Below, one piece after another: positions 25,701 to 37,593 of a DNA stretch of 64,000 bases. Position 1 is the stretch's first letter, and every line of letters starts with the position of its first letter. The notes beneath the pieces are model-generated. The model was not told where the DNA came from. It did no database searches and saw only the letters and a list, made by a program, of their open reading frames with translations. Source of the stretch: Paracentrotus lividus (Eukaryota; Echinodermata; Echinoidea; Camarodonta; Echinidae); the NCBI GenBank assembly GCA_940671915.1, contig CALNVZ010003435.1, forward strand, positions 12,247,663 to 12,311,662, written 5' to 3'. The position numbers were made by a program, and so were the translations under genes.

Positions 25701-28700
25701 TCTCATATGAGACGACGTTACCGAGTCTCATAAATAACTGGAAAAATCTCACAATTATGAACAAAATCAATTTTCCGTCGCAGAGGTGAGACATCGCATC
25801 AAAGTTGCCGTGCATCCACAGACGTTGTGGCAACATCTCCGTGGCTCCAGAGACTCTGAGTGGCAACCTCGTCTCATGGCAAGTGAGATACCACCTTTAA
25901 ATATTTGCAGTTTTATTTAAATATTGATATCATTATAAGTTATTAATCACTTTGTTCATCATGCTAAGCTGAATGGACATGAATAGGAGTACAGATTTAA
26001 ATTTATAGCCTTTCGATACAATCTTGGAAAGTGAAGGCAGATATGAACAAACCTCAACAGACAATCATAATACATGAAATTTAATAAGGATATGGTCAAA
26101 TAATACTTTGCAAAAACATTTCCTCACGGAAAAAATGGTGTTATTTCAATAATATAATCTCAATGAAAACAAGAAAGAAGGAAGTATAAACTAGATAAGT
26201 ATTTTAAGTGTGTGAGTGTGGTTGGTTACCAATTATGCAGAGCAATTAAATAAGTTTCGCATCCTTTTCAGATTTTGGCACACGTGACTGAGAATGAATT
26301 GATGAAAATGAATGAATCGGATGTGTCTATACAAGGAGTGAAGGCTAAACGATCCCTTTTCACTTTCAATACAGGAAAAGTAGGACATACCTATTCTTCC
26401 ACAATGAAGAGGATTTTTATAACAGTTTTCACTTTTTGATATATAAATTATGGATATGATTCATGCTTGGACAATGACACCCTAACTAGGCAGCATCACA
26501 CATATTTTGCAATTCAATAACACATGGGAAATGCATATGCTTCCAATTAAAACCTTTATTAAACAAAAAAAGGAACAACTACAGTTACAACTTGTCTTGA
26601 TAACTCACCTTTCGTATATGAAATAAACTATCTTTGCACAATTCAGTAAATTGGGGTAGGAAGTAGTTCTCTGTGATATCTTTGCCAACCAGAGGTGCAA
26701 CCTTGCTCATCAGCTGTAAGACAAAAAAAGGTAGGAGGGAAAAAAGAGGATGGAGAAGGAGAGAGAGAGGAATGAACAGCAAAAGAGGTGGGGAGATCGA
26801 TAGAAGGAAGGGAATAGGATTGAAAGACAAGAAAATAATGATTAATTATCTTCAAGTAACAATGTAACAATGGCCAATTTGGGGGAACAGAATCTTGAAT
26901 CAGTAAAAAATATTTTGCCATTTGAACTGCATCAAGTTATGGCAATGAAAAAAGGAGATTACACAGAAGTCTTGCATTAATCAGGCCACAAGTCTTCATC
27001 TCATAGCACCAAGTTTGAATTTATTTGAAATTGTAATTTGAATATAACTATGATACGAAAAGACAAGTTCTCTCCTCAAGCCCTAACAAGAATCTCTCAT
27101 TGCAGGATAGTCATTGATTAGGTTGCATGGCAAACTAAAAGGGCACATGGGACGAAGGACGATTCAAGGCATCTGTCATCGATGGGTGCTGTATGTCGGT
27201 CTTTGGGGAGGCCTTAATTATGGATGTTACTAGCAGGGAAAACACCTTGGTACGTTAGACCTGCTTAGATATCTGCTTATAATGAATGCAGTTACATGGA
27301 CTCTATTTTCTAGGATACATGAATGAATGATAGACATAGGGACATTTTGCTTTGATCTTGATAGAAGATCCTCAATGATTGATGACAAAGGGGGAAAATG
27401 AACATAAGTGAAGAAAGTGTTTTTCTTGTAGACAGTACAGAGGTATAAACATTAAATTAATAAAAAGATTTACATTAATTCTTAGTTAATCTATGACCAA
27501 ATAAAACCAATAGGAATGCAGCAAAGGAGAGATACATTTTAAACCCGTTGACTTAATGAATTCTTGCATTCACATGTTTAACCAGGAACATATGGTTCCA
27601 GAGTCAATGGGTTAAAGCACTGTTTCCCACTATTTTAGACAGTGCTTACATTGCAAACTCTATTAAACTCCACGATTGAATCTCCCTGGCTTGCAGCTCA
27701 ATGACGTTCTTCTACAAGATGTAATAAGCATTCACCAGGGGAAAAACAGAATAGTGAGATTGTCTTGTGATAGTCAAATCTCACTACCCATGTCTTTCAC
27801 CAAGGGAATACCGTATCTGTGAATTTGTAATCATGGAATGAAGAATACATCGCTGCAGATCCCACAGTGTGTCGATGTTGAAAAAAGCTGGTGTAGCCAT
27901 TATGTAGAAAACATGGTACAGTAGTATATTGGCGTGTATGCAGCAGTGGCTCATTCCTTTCAGATATCATTCTGTATGAAGAAATTGCTTTAAAAAGAGA
28001 TCGTGTTGATTGATCCAAGCTGCTTTTGAAGAGCAAAACCGTAATTCCTTCTTGATTGGTGATTCTATTTTCTTTGAAATTCGCACGTAAATGAAGATAC
28101 AGTCGCCATGAAATGAAAACGCTAACATAATCACTCAATTGTTCAGAAGTTCAGCATATTCCCAAGGCACCTTGCTTACAATTCCACTGTACTATGTTCA
28201 TTCTCCGCACTTATTCGGAAACACAGGTGATCCAAGAATGGGTACTCCATTGACGCAATCGACTGCAAAGCGGTTTTCCAATAATGTTCACTGCAACTAA
28301 CATGGTAGTCAATCGAAGTAATATACACCAAAGGCAGTGGCTCATTTTTTATGTAAAGGGCATCGGAATGCTATATCTCACTTGCACAAACATACACTCC
28401 TTCTGACCTCAAAAATCTCTATCTCGTCCACAAAAAAATGCTGGAGAACGCTCACTTCTCCCCCTTATCCTCCATGTGAAAATGAGAAAGTGGTAGAAAT
28501 GAGCACATCTCTGTGTGTGCATGCGTCTCTTCTCAGTGCATGGATGCTTTGTGTGTGTACTGTGTGTGTGTGATATGCATGGTGGTACTACACGATGAGT
28601 ATGCTTCTGTGTGTGGAAAGTGAAAGTGTGTGTGCGGTAGATGCAGCATTGTTTGGCGGGAAAGCATTGGGGGTGTATTTCAGGCATACATGTGCAGAGA

Positions 28701-31700
28701 AAGCAAGAGGGACTTTTTAGGTGCACACATGCCATACACACAGATGTTGTGTGAATAATTCATTTTTTAATGTCAGATTTTCTTATCTTTTGTTCTATTG
28801 AAACGCAACTTCCACAATCAGAGATTCCAACAAAGATATGTATGCACATGCGCACGCATTAGCATGAAGCCTCATAAGATCTTCTGGAAGTACATTATCG
28901 AAAAAACCCTTGGGCACTAACTTGTTATGAACATCATTAATTCATGACAAATATATTCTACAATACAAATTATAAATTGAAGATAACACAGATGCAATAA
29001 AAGTATATTATATGTCCACGCATGTGTAGAAGAAAAGAGTAGAATAATTATTCATGATTCCCTTAATTTTTTTTTGTCTAAGCCCTACATAAAAAATTCT
29101 AGGTTGGTTCATCTGGATTAAAACACATTCAGTACAGATGTTCAAATTTTAGGGATTCAATAAAAGTATACGGCTGAATAATATAACACTAAAGATAAGG
29201 AACACATTGGACTATCTTCAATTCACAAAATGCNNNNNNNNNNNNNNNNNNNNNNAAAAAAAAAAAAAAAAAAAAAGAAGAAGAAGAAGAAAAGATTAAA
29301 CTTCTAATATAATATTTGTACAGGATTCTAAATATTTCAAAGATCTAAAAATCATGTTTCCAACAAACGTTTGCATAAAATAATATTCCCACACACAGCG
29401 CTCAGCATTAGCATGTGCCCCGTTGCCTGTTGACCCTCGGGCAACCACGTTTTTTTGCTAGACCAATGTAAAGGCCTACATGACAGAATTAAATGTGTAT
29501 TATGTATTTGCCAGATCCTTTTCAGCCCCTTTAAACTAGGTTTACATTATAAAAACCTTGTTGTAACATTCTATGCAAAATTTTTTACATAAAAATAAAA
29601 ACTTCAGCGTTGTTGTTGGGTTTTTTTTTTCTGCAGGGCAACCATTTTGGAGCAAAAATTTTAGTGTCGAGCATTGCCATACACATACACTACAATAACT
29701 CTTTACCAGCCAACCAAGCCCCCTCCCCCGTCACATTTACAAGAATAACATACTTTGTTGAGACTGTGAGCATGTTGGAAAACATTCAGACAGCACATGA
29801 AGTTGAGCATCTGACCTTACACCTCCAACATGCATTCCCACACACTGATATTGATGGGAGTGCACTTTGCACTTGGTAGAAACTGATAGCAGTCTATAGC
29901 CCTCCCTCACTTGATATCGTAATCACTGCTCAAACATTCCAATACCAGGCTCCGATACACAATGCTGCATATCATTAGCACAGAGCTTTAGGGGTGGTGT
30001 GCATGAACTATTTGATTTGAACTTTGCTGCAAGGTCAGAGAGCACAATGATAATTCAAATCTTGATAAACACCCTCCAATTGGCAACCCTTGAGATTAAC
30101 AAATGTATAGCTTCGTAATATTATAAGTTAAAGGTAGTGTCATCCTTTTGCAGACAAAAATATTAAATTTCTAGTTTTTGAGAGGATATAGTAGTATACC
30201 AATGACTATATCTTCCCACGGCATGATTAAGCTCAAATGTGTATGTTTGTCATTATATTGCGATTATCAAAATTCATTCCTATTTTTTTGAACCTCGAAA
30301 AATATACCATACAGTGCAAACCGCAGACCGTTAGCACAGAGAATAATGCACGCTGATGCGTCGTGTGTATATTGCTGTGTGTGGTCCTTGCTGCACGCGC
30401 TGTAATATCAACGATGTTGATGGGGAGCTGGTCAAGATTGGTAGTCAGATTTTTGTTTCATATTACTGATCTAGGCAACATATGACAGTAAGATTGAATA
30501 GACAGTGTAGGTTTATCACATTCTAAAGTTATGCCAAGTTGCATTAGTTTTCGCAATTTGTGAAAAAAGATGACACTACCTTTAATGATCTGTTTTACAC
30601 ATTAAAGTTTGTATTTTTCTATTTTTTAATGATTTTTAAAAACACAACCAAGGATATTTATACCTCTACTAATCTCCAACTCTTCTGAAAAAAACTTACA
30701 GCAGGTAAGCTAAACTAACAAAGAATGAAGCATTAACCTGAAAAAAATTAATTAACATAATTCTACAATTGATATATGCAGTTAAACCTGTTTTAATGGC
30801 CACCTATATATAAAGACTACAGTGGATGCTTACCTACATGTATATCTCCCTGTTGGAAGAAATGTGTTTTTAAAACTTGCCACCCATTTTAGAGTGGTAC
30901 TTTTCTCCCTTGAGTAGCGTAAATAGACAGGTTTGACTGTGAATTGCATAAATAAATGTCATGTGATTTTCATACCTGCCAACTCTCTTGATACACTGCA
31001 TGATATGGTGTTGTAATGTAAACCAGTAATCTACCAACTAGACCGAAAGAGTTGGCAAGTATCGAATTTGAAGGTGCCTACAAATTTTATCATGAATATT
31101 ACATACATGTAGATGGAATAATTATAAAATGATATAGAGTAAGATAAAAAGACTTACTGCAACAGCCTCTGTCCTGTAGTCATCTGAACTATCTTGACTG
31201 GATAACTGGACAATCACTGGACACACTTGATCTTCCATGTCTTGTCTTCCTACTAACTCCTGTTCTAGTAAGACTAGTAACGCTGCCTGACTCGTCTTCC
31301 GAACCTACAAGAACAAAAGGAGCAATATGGTGTAATGAGCTTAGTCAAGAAAGAGTACAAAAGAGAAATAAAAGACAAGAACCCATTAGAGTGGTATCTC
31401 ACTTCGCGGAGACATCTACGCGGCGGAATCGTTTCCATCACGTATAAAACGTATTAGAGAAGTCTCCGAAACTTAGGAAACTGAGCTATGGCAAAGCCAT
31501 GCTGACAAATCCGTCTCAAATTTGTTTCAAAGTAGTTTCCGCGACGTGAGATACCACCCTTACTTTTGTAGAAGAGCTTCGTCAAACGAGAATTTATACC
31601 AAAAAAAAAAAAAAAAAAAGAAAGGTAAAAAATAGAACAGGTCACAAATAAAAACGGGTAGGGTGAAAAGATAAGCAGAAAAAAGAAATTTGTCAAAGCA

Positions 31701-34700
31701 ACAAAAAAAAAATAAAGAAAAAATTTAATTCCTTCTGCTCAAATGCATTATAAGAAAGAAGTAAATCACAAGCATGAGTAATAATATTCATACATGGATA
31801 GACTTATTCCGGAAGACTACGAACATGCATCAACGCCGAGTAAGGAGCAGTCTCTACCTAGTGAAGAGAAGAATTCATCTTAATTCAAGGCCTGATGCAT
31901 CAGCCAGACAGCGGCCATTTTCTACCAGGGTTCAAAAAGCTAATGAGATGCGCAGCAAGCATATTTATTCCATGCATCTCAAGCTGGTAAAGGGGTATTG
32001 AGTGCCTCACGAGGAGGCAAAATTAATCCCCTCAGACATTCTCCACCCGCCAAAATTGGCCACGGGCAAAATTTGAGTCATCCTTTTTCATCATTCCTTC
32101 ATCTAAATCCCACATACATCCATCATGGCGGACAGCCACTATGTTACGCTGCTGCGCAATAAGAGGACCTCCATGGAGGGTGGTATGTCGTGACGCACTT
32201 TCATGCGGTACTGCAGCAATACTCTTATTATAACAGAGGGAATGGCAACTCTCTCTTTTTGCACATTTTTTTTAATGCATGATTTTGTTATTCACTTATA
32301 ATATTCAAACACGCACTTCCTTAGGAGCTTATACAATGTTATACACATCAATGCTTTACTTTATTCACATCTGCTACAAACATCAAGGACCGCATCTTGC
32401 AAACAACTAAAATGTGACGTCAATCACGGTATTTCTTGTATTGTCTGGCAAAAAAAAAGAAATGTTAATTATCCAGGAAAATGGAAATCTACTCAGTCTT
32501 TCTTGCCTTGCTGTGAAGCAGCAACACTTACCAAGGAAAATGAGAAAATTAGGTGGGGGGGGGGGGATGATTTTGCTTTTTAATATCTACATGTCAATGT
32601 TTCACTGAACTATTTCACTGCTCCGATGGAGATCTGTTTTCTTTCTAATGAGTGTTAAAATAAGCTTGCTACATGTTTAGTCAGTTATTTTTCAAGCTAT
32701 CCTTTCTCAATTTCCAATGAATTATTTCCGTACAATACTGTATTCGTGGAAATATTCCCGGTATATTAATATTCGCGGTATATTAATTTTCGCGGATTTC
32801 CCGCAAACATTGGCAGGCAGGTGCAAATTTAAAAACACACAAAAATATAAGCAACATAAAAATTGTAATGAGTCGACAAAAAAGGGCGACATTTACGCTA
32901 GCAATGACATGCACGCACACGCTGCAACTTTAAAATTGCAATGGCGAGTTGATTAAAAAAACTCGCTGCTGCTAGCTCTAAATGTTTGACCGTGAGTGGT
33001 AGTGATTAATAAATGACAGGTTTGTTTAACACATTTGATGTTTGTATGATATTTAGTCTAAGTTTTGAAGTTGAGGACATCACTCATGCCTTAATGTTAC
33101 TTTGATTCTCACATCATGAGTCTAGTCGCAACTTTCCCGGGAATTCCCCCTCCGCTGCTGATGCTGTACCGCTACCAGGCCAATGCAATGGGGTCTCCGC
33201 TCTGCCTCTATCGTGTCCGTAATTCAGAGAGAAAATGTGCTGAATTTCAAAGAAGCTCATGGTCGGTTGAAACGATGCTGAATTACAACGAATCAAATAT
33301 TATATTGCCATTGTAAAACGAGAATGAGAGCAGAAAACCATTTCCCTACTTGAAAAAGTTGGTTCAAATCAGCCATTGATTACAAAGAAGATAATATTTT
33401 TTGGTAGTGGGGTGCGCTCGCAGCGCAAATTTAAGAACCAGCGAATTTGTTTTGAGGCCGCTTATTGCGAAAAATTAATGGCGCGAAAATAACGTTTACA
33501 GTAGTGTGCAGGTAAAACAACCCAAATGAAAACCCTCACAGAAATACACAGAAAAAATTATTTCATTTCTTTTAATGTACCACAGGAAGTATCAAATATA
33601 AACAGGTTACAGGCAGATTATAAGAAAAACACAAAATGTATCTTATTACATGAGGTAGTCAGGAGGGTTTTCCCCTTCGATTATGCGCTCATCAATAACT
33701 GTAATTTCAGATAAACAGGAATACCATTTGTAAAAACCCAAAAGGAAATTTAATACCATGTAAAACAATAAGGCTCAATATACCTCTAACTGTTACACAC
33801 AATGTGATTTGTTCACATGTTTATCAACATGACAAGGTTTGGGCTAACATTCATAAAGCATACACTTATCACGTGAGCATGTGACATGTAGACATAACAA
33901 TAACATATGTCTTTACAGGGGGCAATGGGAACATTAAATTCTCAATAAACCAATAATAATGTTATTTTAAAAAAAGAAGATGATCCGGCTTGCAGAAAGG
34001 TAACTGCATTAAGCACTTTTCCACAAATTATCTAATAAGCACATCCATTAAAATAATTCAAGAGCTTCAAGAAACGTAACATGAGTATCACACACAGCTT
34101 TGCCTCAAGAAAAAAGAAAGAAAGATGTTTCAGATAGTAATCAAGATTAAAAAATAATGGACAAACTGGATAGAAATGAACTACGATGTCGACAGAGATA
34201 AATCATCTACATGTACAAAATGGGAAAATGTTAATAAAAATAAAACGTATTTGAGATGGAAGTGCATGATAATGTGCAAAATGATACAAACAAAGAGACG
34301 TTGGTTTCTATGACGACACTACCACCAGGGTCCTCCACTACCACAATGACAATAGATAAGATACATACCTGGTTGTTAGTATCAGTGAGATAACGCACCA
34401 CGGTCGGTAGGATGTAGTCCTGGATGGTGGTTGGGAAGAGATGTTGGTGTTCATGACAGAGCATTGCGATGTGTGGTATCTGCTCCATCAGTTCGGCTCG
34501 CACCATCGGTTCTGCAGAATATTCATGAGCGGAAAGGGGAGAGGAAGGGGCGGCGGTGGATAAGTTTAATGCATTCGGAACAACATCAACATACAACAAA
34601 TTTGTACCCTTCTGTATGTTAAGAGAGATCTGAGATACCATGTACATGTATGCAGACATCCGCTTGGATTTAGGCTTTGAGAAAATTTCTTATTGGCGGT

Positions 34701-37538
34701 CCTCTATTGAGGATATCACTACGGTACCTTTTCTGTAATAAATTAGAGGGGGTTAAATTTAATCATTTTCTAAGTCTGATTTTGTAACACACGAAATATA
34801 TATACACTTAAACAAAGTTTGTTTTTCCTATATGAAACAGATTTTGACACAAAATTAATAGCTTTAAATCATAAAAATGTCACTGAATACAACACAAAAT
34901 TTTCACCATGGTAAACTACAACATGTAAGAAAAAATATCACCTTAATTACAGATGTACATGTTTGTTTTTTGTTTTCTGGTGAAGATAATCTGCCTTTTG
35001 CTTTTCTTTTTTCCTATTTTGCATTCTAGATCACATCATATGGAAAGGTGATTAAGGGTTAAGCTACAAGCATGTAGTTCTAGCACAACTGCAGGCTGTC
35101 TTTTACTACTGAATGAACTACCAGCATTTTTATACACGCCTACCAGTTCAAAAGCATCAATCCTCTGACATTCGATCCCTCTCAGCATGGGTTTTAAATA
35201 CTGTTCAACAAAATAATGAGCTTGGAGTAGGCATATACTTCCTGTTTTTCAATGTGTACTGTAACACTTAGTATATGAGAAAAAACACTACTACTTTGTA
35301 CATGTACAGAGTGTGCTCTGAAAACATCTTCAAGAAGGACGTCATATTAAGACGTTTCAATTCAATGGGATTTCATCCTCTTACCGCAACATAAGACACT
35401 AAAATGCACTGGAATATAGAGAGATAAACAAAGAGCGAAACACACTCATTATCTCCCAAGTTGGAAGCCCTATTTTGCTGACCAAAGCTCTTTAGAATGA
35501 TAATTTTGTGAATCACTTTAAATGTCGTTGTTTTTTCTTCAGTTCTTACGGTGCTGTCATTCATAATATGAATATTTACGCTATGATAGATAGTGCAACA
35601 TTTACTCGGGCAGAAGATGATTGTCGTGACTCTTTGAATAACACGCCATAATAAGTCATCGAACATTCTTCTGCCCGATTAAAGATTTTCATTACTCAGA
35701 CAACGTCCACACACCAAATCCTTTCTTCATGTATTTAGTCTAAGTATACTAACCTATATCTTCTGATAGATGACTCATAGCCTCTAGTCCTGCTTCTCTA
35801 TCTTCCTCACTGTCACACACAGTCCTTAGGGTATCCAATAAGCCACGAGCCACCATTTGTCTACAAAAACAAACAAAGAAAAGATTATGTTAATTACTAA
35901 ATAGATAACTAATATATAACCTGTATTCAAGGCACATCAAATTTTCTGAAGAAATTAACCTCCATATCATGAAATATTGTAGACATCAACAGGGAAGGTA
36001 TTAACAAGATGTTGCTTCAAGAACCTTTCCAAATTTGATGTACAGAATTATATTGAATTTTAATAATAAAACATTGAAGATTTTAATGAATGCAAACATA
36101 AGATTGTTGCTATGCATAACAAGGCTATGGTTCTAGGACAATTACTTCCAGACAACCATCAAAAATCTACCCCTAACCCTATTTCTTGGGGGGTAGTTGT
36201 CCTTGGGCTAATAGTCCAACAGCTAGTTTTCCTTGGGCTAATTGTCCTGATTCGCTGGCCAAAATACTTGCTTTTGACAAAGAATTTAAGTTGGTTTGTA
36301 AAACAGTAAATAATACAAGTACAAGCAACATAAGCCTGGAAAATCATTGGATAAAAAGAAAAACAAAAAACAAAAAAAAAACAATGTTTTTCATTTACAT
36401 ACATTGTATATTTTTTTTTAACACGATCCGAGCAATACATTGAAAAAAAGAAAAGGAAAAAAGTGTGCATTATCCTTAATAATGGAGGCAATGTTCTCAA
36501 CAGAAATATGGCACAATATAAATGCTGTGGATCATCAAATTATGTGCTAAATAGCCATTTCAGTCTCCTAAATCTTCTTAGTTAATACATCACTGATCAC
36601 ACAAGTTCACACTGACATCTTGAAGTACCCAATCCAATTACATAGCTTCAATTGTGATTTGAGGAAACAAAAGTGAGAAATAATGAATCAATCTCGGCCC
36701 CACAAGTTCATGCGCAAATATTTGCACACAATTTACGGAGATACAATGTACAATGTATGGAGGGGAGTAAAAACGGAGATCAGATACATGCAGATTAATG
36801 CGCACTTTATTTGCTGAGCACTTGGCTTGGGTAGACTCAAGACTATTAACGAGGACATCTGTATGTCGCTGGTTGGCTGGTATGTCATTCAATTGAACAA
36901 ATTTCTTCCTTTTTCTTTTTTTTTATAATTCCAACAAATAAATTGCATATCGATAGGCCCTACTCACTTTATTGCATTGTAACCTATAATTAAAAAAATA
37001 ATAAATAATGCTTGAACTACAAGTTATTTTAACATAAAACATCCAACGCAGGGTTATGTTTGAGGAAAAAAGGGGAATTCTTTTTGTCAAAACAATACGC
37101 ATTATCTATAATTTTAACAAAATATAAATAAATTAATTAAGCCTAGACATACATCTCGGAGCAGCTTTAGTAGTATTTGACCACTTCTTCCAAATCAGTA
37201 ATTAATTCATCATGCACTAGTGATGAGTAATTAAAAACATGGCTCCTGCAGTACATCAACACTTGTATATTGCATATACATGTAGGCAGGCATTTCCGGG
37301 GCTATTTTTCACAAATCTTCCCTTTAAAATGGAAAAGTAAGCATGTGCATACTTGGGGAAAGAATTGACCTATGACCTTAGAATAACAGCAAGCATTCTG
37401 CCAGCATAAATCCTAACTGGAGGGCTGAAACACCAGAACAGTGAGAGAGGTTTGACAGAAATTTAAACAGAGTAAAAATATATTACTCATGTCTATCTCT
37501 GTCCCAATCTTTTTTTCCTTTGAGAGGGTACCCCCCCC

Positions 37539-37593
<55 letters not shown>

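Larger units (their letters stand above)
26714..31157. other. Largest PPP4R1 intron (exons 4 to 5)
   Basis: The 4.4 kb intron holds a hairpin (27541-27616), a TG-rich tract around 28515-28640, the N gap with poly-A/(AAG)n, an element at 30128-30585 and a hairpin at 30972-31062. No additional exon is needed by the protein and none is seen. Confidence 0.6.
31561..35753. other. PPP4R1 introns around exon 3
   Basis: Besides exon 3 and the elements annotated, this part has poly-A runs (near 31601 and 31709) and a short G run near 32555. Nothing else coding is seen. Confidence 0.55.

Noticed and set aside
28409-28741. Cys/His-rich minus-strand frame
   Set aside because: It is a translation of a TG/CA-rich tract with no zinc-finger spacing.
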